A DNA stretch of 64,000 bases from Terasakiella sp. SH-1 (GCF_004564135.1 NZ_CP038255.1:1520501-1584500); one strand, 5' to 3'. Counted from the first letter of the stretch, positions 1-9,743 are shown. The notes: generated from the sequence alone by a model not told the origin. Translations and numbers: made by a program.

Positions 1-395
1 CTGCGGCGGGGCCCGGTTCAAATATCTTATTGGCCGTCCTGTCAGCACTCGCCTTTTACGCCCTGCCCTTGTTGCCGCAAGAGGTCGATGTCTGGGTGGC
101 ACATAATTTGGCGAACTCTATCCGGATCAATATTATTTTATGCGTCTTCAATCTGATTCCGTTACCTCCTCTTGATGGGGGACGTATTGCTGTAGGGATA
201 TTACCCCGCCCGCTTGCCATGCGCCTGGCTTCACTTGAACGCTATGGGATGTTGATTTTACTTGGCATGATCTTCCTTGTTCCCTACGTGGGGGGCTTGT
301 TTGGCTATAACCTGAATATTCTGTGGTGGCTTGTAGGTATTCCCGCTGAATTCTTGACAGAACTGATTATTCAAAGCGTTGGAATTACAGGATAA
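1..395 (+). CDS. Site-2 protease family (M50) intramembrane metalloprotease, 5'-truncated
   Basis: The gene enters from the left edge; the reading frame is open from base 3, so the true start and the HExxH zinc motif lie outside. What remains is the C-terminal part of a polytopic membrane protein. Two family hallmarks are visible: an AGPGSN motif right at the edge and NLIPLPPLDGGR, which supplies the third zinc ligand (Asp) in site-2 proteases. About three hydrophobic helices flank them. In alphaproteobacteria this small S2P-type protein commonly sits just before scpA, as here, where scpA starts 4 bases after the stop. Its substrate is unknown. The family call is firm; the function is not. 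Confidence 0.85.
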   Translation, partial: AAGPGSNILLAVLSALAFYALPLLPQEVDVWVAHNLANSIRINIILCVFNLIPLPPLDGGRIAVGILPRPLAMRLASLERYGMLILLGMIFLVPYVGGLFGYNLNILWWLVGIPAEFLTELIIQSVGITG

Positions 396-399
396 ACAG

Positions 400-1200
400 A
401 TGGCTAATCTGATTGACCTTGACCAGCATGAAGATGAAGACCTGCGCCCAAAGAAGCTTAAAAGCGCCCTGATCATCGACCTTGAAGGGTTTGAAGGCCC
501 GCTTGATATCCTGCTGGAACTGGCACGTGATCAAAAAGTCGACCTGATCCATATTTCTATTTTGCAACTGGCCGATCAATATTTGCTATGGGTTGCCGAA
601 GCGCGTCGCAAAAACCTTGAACTCGCTGCAGATTATCTGGTTATGGCTGCATGGCTTGCCTATCTGAAAAGCCGCCTTTTGATCCCTGAACAAAATGATC
701 AGGAAGAACCCAGTGCAGAAGAAATAGCTGCTGCTCTTGCCTTTCAACTTCAACGTCTGGAATCCATGCGAAACGCAGGGGAAGCCCTGATGGAACTCAA
801 TACGTTAGGCCAGCTGATCCATAAACGTGGGCAACCGGAAAGTTTTGGGAAACTGGATGAAGTCACTTATGACGTCACACTTTATGACCTGATGAAAGCG
901 TATGGCGACCAGATGAATAAACATGTGGACCAGACCCTTCATATTGAACCCATGGATTTATATTCCATGGATATGGCGATTGAACGATTACGCAACTTCC
1001 TTGGAAAAATCCCAGAATGGACTCAATTGGTCAATTTTCTACCCAATGATTTAAAAAACAGTCTGCATACGCGTTCAGCCATTGCTTCAACCTTTGCAGC
1101 CGCTCTTGAAATGGCGCGGGACGGTAAGTTAAAAATTCGACAAAGTGACACCTTTGGTCCGATCTATTTTCAAAGTTCTGATGAGGAACCACAATCATGA
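400..1200 (+). CDS. scpA: Segregation and condensation protein A (kleisin)
   Basis: 266-residue kleisin that bridges the SMC heads and, with ScpB, forms the bacterial condensin that organises and segregates the chromosome. The N-terminal FEGPLDILLELARDQKVDL motif is the SMC-neck/ScpB-binding signature of ScpA, followed by the helical middle and a C-terminal winged helix (last about 80 residues). I start at the ATG at 400, which has AGGA about 8 bases upstream, rather than at the TTG at 379 that overlaps the protease gene. The stop overlaps the scpB start (ATGA at 1197-1200), so the two are translationally coupled. Confidence 0.95.
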   Translation: MANLIDLDQHEDEDLRPKKLKSALIIDLEGFEGPLDILLELARDQKVDLIHISILQLADQYLLWVAEARRKNLELAADYLVMAAWLAYLKSRLLIPEQNDQEEPSAEEIAAALAFQLQRLESMRNAGEALMELNTLGQLIHKRGQPESFGKLDEVTYDVTLYDLMKAYGDQMNKHVDQTLHIEPMDLYSMDMAIERLRNFLGKIPEWTQLVNFLPNDLKNSLHTRSAIASTFAAALEMARDGKLKIRQSDTFGPIYFQSSDEEPQS

Positions 1201-1838
1201 GTGCAGAGGAACAGTTCCAACAGCTTCGTTTGTTAGAAGCCGTCCTTTTCGCATCAAAGGAACCCTTGGGCGAAAAGAAACTTGCTAATTATTTTGATGA
1301 AGACGTCTCAATAAAAGAACTGTTGCGCACCCTTCAGTCAGAATATGAAATCCGTGGCGTCAACCTTGTCCATCGTGGCAATGCCTGGGCTTTTCGCACA
1401 GCCTCAGATATCGCAGAACAACTGAGTGAATATCGTGAAAATGTCAAAACCCTCTCACGTGCGGCCGTAGAAACCCTTGCGATTGTTGCGTATCACCAGC
1501 CTGTTACGCGGGCAGAAATTGAAGAGATCCGGGGGGTCTCTCTTTCCAAAGGGACGTTGGATGTTCTTTTTGAAGCCGGATGGATCAAACCACGTGGGCG
1601 ACGGCGTACACCGGGGCGCCCCATGACATGGGGAACAACCGTCAATTTTCTGGATCAATTCGGCCTTGAAAAGATTGATGACCTGCCGGGGATTGAAGAG
1701 CTGAAATCAGCGGGGCTTCTGGATGCCCGCCCTGCAATCAACGCCTATACGGTACGTGGAGAAATGGAATTACCCCTTGATCACCCTGATCAAGAGCAAG
1801 ACGGCATAGAAATGCCCGAACCGCTTGAAGACGATTAA
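1197..1838 (+). CDS. scpB: Segregation and condensation protein B
   Basis: 213-residue partner of ScpA in the SMC-ScpAB condensin. ScpB is a dimer of tandem winged-helix domains that binds the middle of ScpA. The conserved block with [20 protein letters not shown] in the middle of the protein is diagnostic of the second winged helix. The C-terminal 30 residues are acidic and poorly conserved. It starts in a 4-base overlap with scpA. The tat genes follow after about 120 bases, so tatA may have its own promoter. Confidence 0.95.
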   Translation: MSAEEQFQQLRLLEAVLFASKEPLGEKKLANYFDEDVSIKELLRTLQSEYEIRGVNLVHRGNAWAFRTASDIAEQLSEYRENVKTLSRAAVETLAIVAYHQPVTRAEIEEIRGVSLSKGTLDVLFEAGWIKPRGRRRTPGRPMTWGTTVNFLDQFGLEKIDDLPGIEELKSAGLLDARPAINAYTVRGEMELPLDHPDQEQDGIEMPEPLEDD

Positions 1839-1911
1839 AGAAAAAGCACCTTATCGGAATTAACTCTAATATATGTCGTAATTGGGCATTGCGGTGGAAC
1901 AATCTTTCTGC

Positions 1912-1934
1912 TTATATGCTTAAAAGACATATAA
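1912..1934. promoter_or_regulatory. Inverted repeat upstream of tatA
   Basis: A perfect 7-base inverted repeat (TTATATG at 1912-1918, CATATAA at 1928-1934, 9-base spacer) lies 27 bases before the tatA start in the scpB-tatA gap. It could be an operator or a small 5'-leader hairpin. No T-run follows, so it is not a terminator. In such an AT-rich spacer a chance occurrence is possible. Confidence 0.25.
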
Positions 1935-1960
1935 TTATTGTAACACGGAGAACCCTTCCC

Positions 1961-2200
1961 ATGATGCCAAGTCTACCCCAGTTGCTTATTGTTCTGGCGA
2001 TCGTTGTTGTTATTTTCGGCCTTGGTAAATTCCCGAAAATCGCAAGCGATTTGGCAAAAGGTATCAAAAGCTTCAAAAAAGGTATGAAGGACGACGAGCC
2101 TGAGGTTTCCACATCTTCAGAGCAACCTGCTTCCATTTCTAAAAGCGACGAAGCTGCAAGCACAAGCACGACAAATGCTTCTGAGAAAAAAGACGCCTGA
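1961..2200 (+). CDS. tatA: Twin-arginine translocase subunit TatA
   Basis: 79-residue pore-forming subunit of the Tat system, which exports folded, often cofactor-containing proteins. It has one N-terminal transmembrane helix (about residues 5-22), the FGLGKFPK hinge and an amphipathic helix ([19 protein letters not shown]), then a polar Ser/Glu-rich tail. The reading frame is open further upstream, but TatA proteins begin directly at the membrane helix. The ATG at 1961 (or 1964) has GGAG about 11 bases upstream, so I choose it. tatB and tatC follow in the same direction. Confidence 0.95.
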   Translation: MMPSLPQLLIVLAIVVVIFGLGKFPKIASDLAKGIKSFKKGMKDDEPEVSTSSEQPASISKSDEAASTSTTNASEKKDA

Positions 2201-2230
2201 TAACATTCTACCTTTTGGACGACACAAACG

Positions 2231-2614
2231 ATGCTTGATATCGGTTGGACCGAGATCGCCTCTATCGTCATTATTGCCATTCTTGTGATTGGCCCCAAAG
2301 ACTTACCAAAAGCCATGCGTTCTGTTGCACGCATGATTGGCAAGGTCAAAGGCATGATCCGCGAATTTCAAAGCAATATTGATGATATGATCAAGGAAAC
2401 AGAACTCGAAGAAGTTAAAAATCAGATTCAATCTGTACGGACAGCCGATATCAATCGCAAGATTGAAGAAACTGTTGATTCAAAGGGGGAAATCACCAAA
2501 GCGATGGACTTTTCCCAAGAGGCGGCAGACTTCAATAAATCCATGCAAGAATCATCTGATACAACGGCTAAACCCGCTGTAGAAGACAAATCAGACAAAA
2601 CTGCGAAATCATAA
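2231..2614 (+). CDS. tatB: Twin-arginine translocase subunit TatB
   Basis: 127-residue TatB, which with TatC forms the receptor for twin-arginine signal peptides. The start MLDIGWTEIASI, the N-terminal membrane helix and the IGPKDLP hinge (Pro around residue 26) separate it from TatA. An amphipathic helix and a long charged coiled region (about residues 35-80) follow. It lies 30 bases after tatA and 10 bases before tatC, so the three are surely one operon. Confidence 0.95.
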   Translation: MLDIGWTEIASIVIIAILVIGPKDLPKAMRSVARMIGKVKGMIREFQSNIDDMIKETELEEVKNQIQSVRTADINRKIEETVDSKGEITKAMDFSQEAADFNKSMQESSDTTAKPAVEDKSDKTAKS

Positions 2615-2624
2615 GAGTGCCGCT

Positions 2625-3449
2625 GTGACCGACCCTCATTCCTCAGTAAACACAATGCCCATTATGGAGCATTTGATTGAACTGAAAAACAGGCTGACCG
2701 TTGCCATGGCTGCCCTGTTTATCGCATTTCTGGGCTGTTATTATTTTGCTGCCGATATCTATAATTTTTTGGTTGCCCCGCTTGCCCAGATTTTGACCGA
2801 GCTTGGCGGCAATCGCCGGATGATCTACACCGCGCTGCATGAAGCCTTTTTCACCCAGCTTAAAGTCTCTTTCTTTGCAGCCTTCTTGCTGGCCTTCCCG
2901 GTCATTGCCACACAATTCTGGCGCTTTTTGGCACCGGGGCTGTACAAGAATGAAAAAGCCGCCCTTGCACCTTATCTGGTCCTTTCTCCCATCCTGTTTA
3001 TCATGGGCGGGGCATTGGTCTATTATTTCATTATGCCGATGGCCTGGAAGTTTTTCCTGAGCTTTGAAACCATGGGCGGTGGTGATGGAACGCTTCCCAT
3101 TCAGCTTGAAGCCAAGGTCAATGAATATCTGTCACTGGTCATGAAGCTGATTTTTGCCTTTGGTATTAGCTTCCAGCTTCCACTGGTCTTGACACTTTTG
3201 GCCCGCATCGGTTTTGCAACATCACGTGGTTTAGCTGCCAAACGTAAATATGCGGTGGTTGTAACCTTTATTTTTGCCGCTTTTATGACCCCGCCGGATA
3301 TTATTTCGCAAGTAGGTCTGGCAATTCCTATTCTTGTTCTGTATGAAATCTCCATCATTTCGGTTCGTGCTGTTGAGAAAAAACAAGACGACACCATTGA
3401 TGAAGAAGATGAAGATGAATTTGAAGAAACCGACTTCAATATGACCTAA
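2625..3449 (+). CDS. tatC: Twin-arginine translocase subunit TatC
   Basis: 274-residue polytopic membrane protein with six predicted helices that recognises the RR signal peptide together with TatB. The N-terminal [11 protein letters not shown] block and the [14 protein letters not shown] motif in the first cytoplasmic loop are TatC signatures. The C-terminus carries an unusual acidic cytoplasmic tail ([13 protein letters not shown]). The start taken is GTG at 2625; an ATG at 2655 inside the conserved block would trim 10 residues and cannot be excluded. serS follows after 13 bases. Confidence 0.95.
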   Translation: MTDPHSSVNTMPIMEHLIELKNRLTVAMAALFIAFLGCYYFAADIYNFLVAPLAQILTELGGNRRMIYTALHEAFFTQLKVSFFAAFLLAFPVIATQFWRFLAPGLYKNEKAALAPYLVLSPILFIMGGALVYYFIMPMAWKFFLSFETMGGGDGTLPIQLEAKVNEYLSLVMKLIFAFGISFQLPLVLTLLARIGFATSRGLAAKRKYAVVVTFIFAAFMTPPDIISQVGLAIPILVLYEISIISVRAVEKKQDDTIDEEDEDEFEETDFNMT

Positions 3450-3462
3450 GGCGTACAGACCT

Positions 3463-4737
3463 ATGTTTGATATTAAATGGATCCGTGAAAACCCTGCTGA
3501 CTTTGATGCCGGAATGGCGCGCCGTGGCCTTGAGCCACAGGCTGAAAGTCTGATTGCTCTTGATAGTGAACGCCGCGACATTTTGTCTCGTTCACAAGAA
3601 GTGCAGGCAGAACGCAATAAACTGTCCAAAGAGATTGGCATTGCAAAACGCGAAGGCCGCGATGCCAGCGAGATTATGACGCAAGTTTCACAGTCCAAAT
3701 CACAACAGGCTGAACTGGAAGAACAAGCAAAAGCCAAAGAAGCGGAACTGGAAAACGCTTTAATGTCTTTGCCTAATGTTCCGGCTTCTGATGTACCTGA
3801 TGGTGATGATGAAGACGATAATGTGGAAATCCGCAAATGGGGCGATGTACCGTCTTTTGAGTTTGAAGCAAAAGAGCACTTCGATATTGGCGAACAACTT
3901 GGCCAAATGGATTTTGAAACAGCAGCCAAGATTTCGGGCTCGCGTTTTGTGATCTTAAGCGGGGCTTTGGCCCGTATGGAACGTGCCTTAGCCGCTTATA
4001 TGCTTGATTTACACACAATGAAGCATGACTACACCGAAGTTAATCCCCCTGCCCTTGTCAAAGACAATGCCCTTTATGGTACAGGACAGTTGCCGAAATT
4101 CTCAGAAGACCTTTACCGTACAGAAGAAGGTTTTTGGATGATCCCGACAGCAGAAGTACCGCTGACAAATATGGTTGCCAACGATATTGCAGATGAATCA
4201 TCCCTGCCTCGTCGTTATACGGCAATGACATGGTGCTTCCGTTCAGAAGCCGGTTCTGCGGGTAAAGACACACGCGGTATGATCCGCCAACACCAATTTT
4301 CAAAAGTGGAAATGGTGTCTGTCGTCAAACCTGATGAATCAGATGCTGAATTGGAACGCATGACAGGCTGTGCAGAAGCCGTTCTCCAAGGACTCAAGCT
4401 TCCTTATCGTGTGATTACGCTATGTACAGGTGATATGGGTTTCTCTGCACGTCGGACCTTTGATATTGAGGTTTGGCTACCTGGCCAGGACCGTTATCGT
4501 GAGATTTCATCTTGTTCCACAACAGGTGATTTTCAGGCACGTCGTATGAAAGCCCGTTTCCGTGCAGAAGGTGAGAAAAAGCCCCAGTTCGTTCATACAC
4601 TGAATGGATCAGGTTTGGCTGTGGGCCGTTGCCTTGTTGCTGTATTGGAAAACTACCAACAGGCTGATGGTTCCGTCATTGTACCTGAAGTTCTTCGCCC
4701 GTATATGGGTGGGTTGGAAGTTATTACAGCAAACTAG
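3463..4737 (+). CDS. serS: Seryl-tRNA synthetase
   Basis: 424-residue class II aminoacyl-tRNA synthetase that charges tRNA-Ser (and tRNA-Sec where present). The N-terminal 110 residues form the long antiparallel coiled-coil that holds the tRNA variable arm. The catalytic domain shows motif 2 ([15 protein letters not shown]) and motif 3 ([19 protein letters not shown]). Length is normal for the family. It belongs to the tat-serS-surE-pcm string that is conserved in many alphaproteobacteria. Confidence 0.97.
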   Translation: MFDIKWIRENPADFDAGMARRGLEPQAESLIALDSERRDILSRSQEVQAERNKLSKEIGIAKREGRDASEIMTQVSQSKSQQAELEEQAKAKEAELENALMSLPNVPASDVPDGDDEDDNVEIRKWGDVPSFEFEAKEHFDIGEQLGQMDFETAAKISGSRFVILSGALARMERALAAYMLDLHTMKHDYTEVNPPALVKDNALYGTGQLPKFSEDLYRTEEGFWMIPTAEVPLTNMVANDIADESSLPRRYTAMTWCFRSEAGSAGKDTRGMIRQHQFSKVEMVSVVKPDESDAELERMTGCAEAVLQGLKLPYRVITLCTGDMGFSARRTFDIEVWLPGQDRYREISSCSTTGDFQARRMKARFRAEGEKKPQFVHTLNGSGLAVGRCLVAVLENYQQADGSVIVPEVLRPYMGGLEVITAN

Positions 4738-4753
4738 GTTCCTGAGGCCCGTT

Positions 4754-5524
4754 ATGATCAACCTGTCAGATGCAAGAATCCTGATCACCAACGATGATGG
4801 TATTCATGCACCGGGTTTGAAGGTACTGGAACATATTGCCAAGGCCGTTGCCAAAGAGGTTTGGGTCGTTGCCCCGGAAACGGAACAAAGTGCAACAGGC
4901 CATTCCCTTACCTTGCGACGGCCATTGCGCATTCATAAACATTCAGAATATCGCTACAGCGTCGATGGCACGCCTACCGATTGTGTCCTTCTCGCCTTAA
5001 ATGAAGTCATGAAAGATAACAAGCCGGACCTTGTATTATCAGGTGTAAACCGCGGAGGGAATCTGGGAGAGGACATCACCTATTCCGGTACAGTCGCTGC
5101 GGCAATGGAAGCGACCTTACTTGGCGTACCCGCCATTGCTTTTTCCCAGTTCTTTAAAGATAAACACCCGCTGAAATGGGCAACTGCGGAAAAGCATGGC
5201 CCCGACGTCCTGCAACAACTGGTTCAAATGGGCTGGGCGGAAAATACATTGATGAATGTGAATTTCCCCGATGTGGTCAGCCAATCTGTCAAAGGTCTAA
5301 AAGCGACCAAACAGGGACGGCGAAAAATCGGTGATGATCTAGTTAAAGCCTATGACCCACGTGGTGAAGAATATTTCTGGGTTGGGGCTCTGCGTTCCGA
5401 AGATACATTCAACGAAGGCTCGGACCTTCATGCCGTAATGAATGGCTATATTTCAATTTCCCCCATTTCGTTAGATTTCACAGATTATGAGCGTCTGGAA
5501 AAAATGCAGGGGATCTTATCATGA
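4754..5524 (+). CDS. surE: 5'-nucleotidase SurE (survival protein)
   Basis: 256-residue metal-dependent 5'/3'-nucleotidase acting on nucleoside monophosphates. The N-terminal ITNDDGIHAPG motif gives the two metal-binding aspartates, and SGVNRGGNLGEDITYSG gives the conserved Asn loop. The frame is open upstream inside serS, but the ATG at 4754 has GAGG about 8 bases before it and places the NDDG motif at the usual distance from the N-terminus. The stop overlaps the pcm start by four bases (ATGA), the classic surE-pcm coupling. Confidence 0.95.
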   Translation: MINLSDARILITNDDGIHAPGLKVLEHIAKAVAKEVWVVAPETEQSATGHSLTLRRPLRIHKHSEYRYSVDGTPTDCVLLALNEVMKDNKPDLVLSGVNRGGNLGEDITYSGTVAAAMEATLLGVPAIAFSQFFKDKHPLKWATAEKHGPDVLQQLVQMGWAENTLMNVNFPDVVSQSVKGLKATKQGRRKIGDDLVKAYDPRGEEYFWVGALRSEDTFNEGSDLHAVMNGYISISPISLDFTDYERLEKMQGILS

Positions 5525-6156
5525 GTATTCATGCGGAAAAAATTCGCCTTTTGATGGAACTGCGCCGCCAGGGAATTACAGACACAGCTGTGTTATCAGC
5601 CATTGAAACAATCCCGCGTGAAGCCTTTGTTTCTGAGAACTTTCATGATCAGGCGTATGATAATATTGCCCTGCCCATCGGCTATAGCCAAACCTTAAGC
5701 CAGCCTTATATCGTTGCTTTTATGAGCGAATCCCTGCAAGTGACAGATCGCCATAAGGTGCTGGAAGTGGGAACCGGATCAGGATATCAGGCTCTGGTTC
5801 TCGCCAAGCTTTGTCGCCGTCTTTACACCATTGAACGCTATAAGCCCCTGTTTGAACAGGCTGAGCAACGTTTTCACCACTTTAAACAAACCAATATTGT
5901 TGGCCGCTGTGGTGATGGCACATTGGGTTGGCCCCAACAGGCCCCGTTTGATCGTATTATGGTGACGGCTGCGGCGGCTGATGTCCCGCCAGAACTGGCC
6001 GACCAACTGGCAATTGGCGGCATTATGGTGGCCCCAATTGGCGAAGATACATCGGCACAATGGTTAATCCGCGTTACGCGAACAGAAGATGGTTTTCAAG
6101 TCGAAGAACTGGAAAAGGTCCGATTTGTGCCGCTTATCCCCGGCTTGCCAGAATAA
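5521..6156 (+). CDS. pcm: Protein-L-isoaspartate O-methyltransferase
   Basis: 211-residue SAM-dependent enzyme that methylates L-isoaspartyl residues in aged proteins to start their repair. The SAM site is visible as LEVGTGSGYQALVLAKL. The IPREAFV block and the LPIGYSQTLSQPYIVA segment are specific to Pcm. It is translationally coupled to surE. A second Pcm-like protein is encoded at 16353-17006 next to tolC; that one is more diverged, so this is the likely housekeeping enzyme. Confidence 0.93.
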   Translation: MSIHAEKIRLLMELRRQGITDTAVLSAIETIPREAFVSENFHDQAYDNIALPIGYSQTLSQPYIVAFMSESLQVTDRHKVLEVGTGSGYQALVLAKLCRRLYTIERYKPLFEQAEQRFHHFKQTNIVGRCGDGTLGWPQQAPFDRIMVTAAAADVPPELADQLAIGGIMVAPIGEDTSAQWLIRVTRTEDGFQVEELEKVRFVPLIPGLPE

Positions 6157-6193
6157 AATTGAAACTCTTGATAGGCTTAGGCATAATCCGCCC

Positions 6194-7204
6194 ATGAGTT
6201 CTCTCCCTAAATATATCATGACAGGCTGTTTGTTGTTGCTGGCGTCTTGTGGCGGTGTGGGTGTCCCTTATAAGGGGACGCAATCTCAAGGCGATCACAG
6301 TTCATCTCAGAACAGGAAAAGCTATGGATATGTCCCCAGTACTGTGGTCACGCAGAAAGGGGATACGGTTTGGGCAATTTCACGAAAATACGGTGTTACT
6401 GTTCGTGAGATCATTGACGAGAACAAACTCTTGCCGCCGTTTCATCTCAAAACAGGGCAGCGTATTAAATTACCACGCGGTAAAGAACATGTGGTTCAGT
6501 CCGGTGATACGCTTTATTCTGTCTCCCGCCTCTATCGCACGGATGTGTATACCCTTTCCAAAATTAACAGCCTCAAATCACCTTATGTCTTACATGTCGG
6601 TCAACGTCTAAAATTGCCGGGTGCGACAAAAACTGTTGTTGTTCAACACAGAACACCACCACAAAAACCTGTATCTCCACGCAAAAAGGCGTCGGTGACA
6701 ACGACGGTGAAAAGCAGTGGACCTAAACCCCGCGTGAGCGCCGAACCAACCTACAAACCGACAAGAGTTGCAAAGGCCCAGCCACGCATCAGCCGTAAGT
6801 CTATCCCCAAACCGCCACCACGTTCAAGCAGTCGTTTTGCATGGCCTGTGGATGGACGGGTGATTTCACGCTTTGGCGCGAAACGAGATGGGCTGCGCAA
6901 TGACGGGATTAATATTGCAGCCAAACGGGGAGCCCCCGTCAAAGCAGCTGAAAACGGTGTCGTTGCCTATAGTGGGAATGAATTGCGTGGTTTTGGCAAT
7001 ATGTTGCTAATTAAACATAGCGGCGGCTGGATTACAGCTTATGCCCATAATGAGAAACTATTGGTCAAACGCGGCCAAAAAGTGAAAAAAGGCCAAACGA
7101 TTGCCAATGTGGGCAGCTCTGGCGGTGTGATCCGCCCTCAGCTTCATTTCGAGGTTCGTCGTGGTATGAACCCTGTAAACCCAAAGAAATTTCTGGGTAG
7201 TTAA
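6194..7204 (+). CDS. nlpD: NlpD-like lipoprotein: two LysM domains plus degenerate M23 (LytM) domain
   Basis: 336-residue predicted outer-membrane lipoprotein. A signal sequence ends in the lipobox LLASC with Cys19. Two LysM peptidoglycan-binding repeats span about residues 50-95 and 98-143, then a basic Pro/Ser-rich linker, then a LytM/M23 domain (about 235-330). Catalytic M23 proteins use HxxxD and HxH; here the first pair reads N-D-G-I-N and the last motif reads Q-L-H. Zinc binding should therefore be lost, as in NlpD and EnvC, which activate cell-division amidases. The ATG at 6194 is chosen because it gives the signal peptide. Downstream of surE-pcm, as is common. Confidence 0.9.
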   Translation: MSSLPKYIMTGCLLLLASCGGVGVPYKGTQSQGDHSSSQNRKSYGYVPSTVVTQKGDTVWAISRKYGVTVREIIDENKLLPPFHLKTGQRIKLPRGKEHVVQSGDTLYSVSRLYRTDVYTLSKINSLKSPYVLHVGQRLKLPGATKTVVVQHRTPPQKPVSPRKKASVTTTVKSSGPKPRVSAEPTYKPTRVAKAQPRISRKSIPKPPPRSSSRFAWPVDGRVISRFGAKRDGLRNDGINIAAKRGAPVKAAENGVVAYSGNELRGFGNMLLIKHSGGWITAYAHNEKLLVKRGQKVKKGQTIANVGSSGGVIRPQLHFEVRRGMNPVNPKKFLGS

Positions 7205-7273
7205 AGCCCCTCATCTCCGATAATACTTTCGGAATATTCCTGCCTATGTATAATGGATATGTGCCATTTACTA

Positions 7274-7294
7274 CATTTGGACGATTGCCAAATG
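7274..7294. promoter_or_regulatory. Inverted repeat ahead of the hemerythrin gene
   Basis: A perfect 7-base dyad (CATTTGG at 7274-7280, CCAAATG at 7288-7294, 7-base spacer) sits in the 156-base gap between the nlpD-like gene and the hemerythrin gene, about 67 bases before the latter's start. Symmetry and position suit an operator. It lacks a T-run, so it is unlikely to be a terminator. Confidence 0.3.
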
Positions 7295-7360
7295 GGGATA
7301 CCAATTTACCCTAATAGTTGATAATCTTCTAATACGGGTGAAGGAAGAAAGGAACAGGTC

Positions 7361-7798
7361 ATGAAAAAGATCATTTGGAATGACAAAACGTTCGATTTTG
7401 GCGACCGTATACTGAACCTACAAAACCAGCATGTGGCCGATTTGCTGAATATGATTCACCAGTCCCCTTCCCTGCTCTCTGATCGAGATTTTATTACCTC
7501 TGCATTGGAAGAACTCTTTGAATATTCGCAAGAATGTTTAGGCCATGAAGAAGATATACTGACAGAAATCAGCTGCCAATACACGCAAGAACATAAGCAG
7601 CGGAATTGGGAATTTCTGACAAACCTGTCAACCTTATCAGCAATGGCAGAAAACGGTAGCCTTGTTTTCCCAACAAAGTTTGAAGAGTTTGTTGAAGACT
7701 GGTGGGAAAATCACGTTATTCGTGAAGACCTAAAATGTCGCACCTGTATTTCAACAGGCAAACGGGGAAAATGTTCATTCCCTCAGAAAAATAATTAA
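7361..7798 (+). CDS. Hemerythrin-like protein with altered iron ligands and Cys-rich tail
   Basis: 145 residues. The spacing matches the four-helix hemerythrin fold: H24 (QNQH), the H-to-E ligand helix (GHEED, with E63), H78 (QEHKQRN), and H118/D123 (NHVIRED). Aligning on this spacing, the usual second-helix His is Cys59 and the second His of the HxxxH pair is Asn82, so two of the seven canonical ligands are replaced. The C-terminus adds C126, C129 and C138, absent from ordinary bacteriohemerythrins. It could be an oxygen, NO or metal sensor or carrier, or a non-iron derivative. AAGGAAGAAAGGAACAGG just before the ATG is a strong ribosome site. Single gene with its own terminator. Confidence 0.75.
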   Translation: MKKIIWNDKTFDFGDRILNLQNQHVADLLNMIHQSPSLLSDRDFITSALEELFEYSQECLGHEEDILTEISCQYTQEHKQRNWEFLTNLSTLSAMAENGSLVFPTKFEEFVEDWWENHVIREDLKCRTCISTGKRGKCSFPQKNN

Positions 7799-7831
7799 GG
7801 AAGCCTCCTGTTTTTCGGAGACTTCCTTTTT
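7797..7831. terminator. Bidirectional terminator between hemerythrin gene and ilvD
   Basis: The stem AAGGAAGCCTCC / GGAGACTTCCTT (one mismatch, 8-base loop) is followed by TTTTT on the plus strand and preceded by an A-containing run for the minus strand. It lies between two convergent genes and can stop both. Confidence 0.8.
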
Positions 7832-7833
7832 CC

Positions 7834-9684
7834 TTACAGCCCTTCAAGCTTACTGACATCACGCACAGCACCTTTATCAGCACTTGTTGCCATTGCAGCA
7901 TAGGCTTTCAACGCTGTACTGACATGACGCTCACGCGGTTTCACAGGTTTCCAGGCATCCTTGCCTTTGGCTTCCATGGCTTGGCGGCGTTTGGCAAGTT
8001 CCTCATCACTGACTTCCAGATTGATCGAACGATTCTGGATATCAATGATAACCGTATCACCTTCTTCGACAAGGCCGATGGCACCGCCATTTGCCGCTTC
8101 TGGTGAGGCATGACCGATCGACAACCCAGATGTCCCACCGGAGAAACGACCATCTGTCAGCAAGGCACATTCCTTGCCCAGCCCCATGGACTTAAGATAG
8201 CTTGTCGGATACAGCATTTCCTGCATACCCGGCCCACCTTTGGGGCCTTCGTAACGGATGATAACAATATCACCAGCCTCAATATCACCACCAAGGATAC
8301 GGGAAATCCCTTCATCCTGACTTTCACAAATTTTGGCTTTGCCCGTAAATTTCCAGATGCTTTCATCCACACCCGCTGTTTTTACCACACAGCCATCTTC
8401 CGCAATATTCCCGTAAAGCACAGCCAAGCCACCATCTTTAGTGAAGGCATCTTCAACCGAACGAATAATACCGGACGAACGATCTGTACACAGTTCTTTA
8501 TAACGTGCTGATTGGCTGAACGCTTCTTGTGTTGGGATACCGCCCGGTGCCGCCTTGTAAAATTCATGGGCGCTATCTGTACGGCTGACATCCCATTTAT
8601 CAATGGCATCACCCAGTGTCTTTTCATGTACGGTTGAAACATCACGATGCAGCAAACCACCAGCATCGAGTTGACCCAAAATCCCGATAATACCACCAGC
8701 ACGATGAACGTCTTCGATATGAACATCCGCGACATTTGGGGCCACTTTACACAGGCAAGGAACCTTGCGTGACAAACGGTCCATATCCTTCATGGTGAAA
8801 TCAACACCAGCTTCCTGGGCAACAGCCAAGAGGTGAAGAACCGTATTGGTGGACCCGCCCATGGCAATATCCAGCGTCATGGCATTTTCAAAGGCTTCAA
8901 AAGTTGCAACGCCGCGTGGCAGAACACTTTCATCGCCTTCTTCATAATATTTCTTACACAGATCAACAGACAAGCGCCCGGCACGCAAGAATAATTCTTT
9001 ACGATCTTCGTGTGTGGCAACGACCGTGCCATTGCCCGGTAAGGACAGACCAAGGGCTTCTGTCAGGCAGTTCATGGAGTTAGCAGTAAACATACCAGAA
9101 CAGGACCCACAGGTCGGACAAGCTGAGCGTTCAATCGCATCGACTTCATCATCCGGTACATTCGGGTCAGCAGCCTTAACCATAGCATCAACCAGGTCCA
9201 GAGAATGTTCAACGTCATTGATGGTGACTTTACCCGCTTCCATCGGTCCGCCGGAAACAAAGACAGTCGGGATATTCAAACGCATAGAAGCCATGAGCAT
9301 CCCCGGTGTGATCTTGTCACAGTTAGAGATACAAACCATCGCATCGGCACAGTGGGCATTGACCATATATTCAACACTATCGGCGATCAAATCACGCGAC
9401 GGCAGGCTATAAAGCATCCCGTCATGGCCCATAGCAATGCCATCATCAACGGCGATGGTGTTAAACTCTTTGGCCACACCCCCAGCCTGTTCAATTTCAC
9501 GTGCGACCATTTGACCCAAATCTTTAAGATGGACATGGCCCGGTACAAATTGGGTAAAAGAGTTCACAACAGCGATGATCGGTTTTTCAAAATCACCGTC
9601 TTTCATTCCAGTTGCGCGCCAAAGGCTACGCGCGCCAGCCATATTACGGCCAGCTGTTGTTGTACGCGAACGATACTCAGGCAT
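7834..9684 (-). CDS. ilvD: Dihydroxy-acid dehydratase
   Basis: 616 residues, the same length as the E. coli enzyme. It dehydrates 2,3-dihydroxy-isovalerate and -methylvalerate in branched-chain amino acid synthesis. Iron-sulfur cysteines are seen in [10 protein letters not shown] and [17 protein letters not shown], and the C-terminal GRFSGGTSG loop is present. The start is the ATG at 9684 ([14 protein letters not shown]), matching homologues; a TTG two codons upstream is ignored. It is isolated from other ilv genes. A strong hairpin lies in its leader (9710-9743), which may end the upstream transcript or attenuate ilvD. Confidence 0.97.
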   Translation of the reverse strand: MPEYRSRTTTAGRNMAGARSLWRATGMKDGDFEKPIIAVVNSFTQFVPGHVHLKDLGQMVAREIEQAGGVAKEFNTIAVDDGIAMGHDGMLYSLPSRDLIADSVEYMVNAHCADAMVCISNCDKITPGMLMASMRLNIPTVFVSGGPMEAGKVTINDVEHSLDLVDAMVKAADPNVPDDEVDAIERSACPTCGSCSGMFTANSMNCLTEALGLSLPGNGTVVATHEDRKELFLRAGRLSVDLCKKYYEEGDESVLPRGVATFEAFENAMTLDIAMGGSTNTVLHLLAVAQEAGVDFTMKDMDRLSRKVPCLCKVAPNVADVHIEDVHRAGGIIGILGQLDAGGLLHRDVSTVHEKTLGDAIDKWDVSRTDSAHEFYKAAPGGIPTQEAFSQSARYKELCTDRSSGIIRSVEDAFTKDGGLAVLYGNIAEDGCVVKTAGVDESIWKFTGKAKICESQDEGISRILGGDIEAGDIVIIRYEGPKGGPGMQEMLYPTSYLKSMGLGKECALLTDGRFSGGTSGLSIGHASPEAANGGAIGLVEEGDTVIIDIQNRSINLEVSDEELAKRRQAMEAKGKDAWKPVKPRERHVSTALKAYAAMATSADKGAVRDVSKLEGL

Positions 9685-9709
9685 GGTCAAATCCTTTTGG
9701 GTCTTTCAA

Positions 9710-9743
9710 AATAAAACGCCCCGCAATTCTATCCTGCGGGGCG
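9710..9743 (-). terminator. Terminator / possible attenuator ahead of ilvD
   Basis: On the minus strand a perfect 9-base stem (CGCCCCGCA / TGCGGGGCG at 9735-9743 and 9717-9725, 9-base loop) is followed by TTTTATTTTG. It lies 36 bases after the stop of the HAD-like gene and ends about 30 bases before the ilvD start. It therefore terminates the upstream gene or, if ilvD is read from upstream, reduces its expression. Confidence 0.75.

Noticed and set aside
1889-1960. 24-residue N-terminal extension of TatA
   Set aside because: TatA begins at its membrane helix, and a Shine-Dalgarno sequence precedes the internal ATG at 1961.
3231-3929. 232-codon open frame on the minus strand across tatC and serS
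   Set aside because: Antisense to two firmly identified genes, Ser-rich artefact.
7315-7336. TTGATAAT motif before the hemerythrin gene as an FNR site
   Set aside because: Only one half-site TTGAT is present; the ATCAA half is missing.
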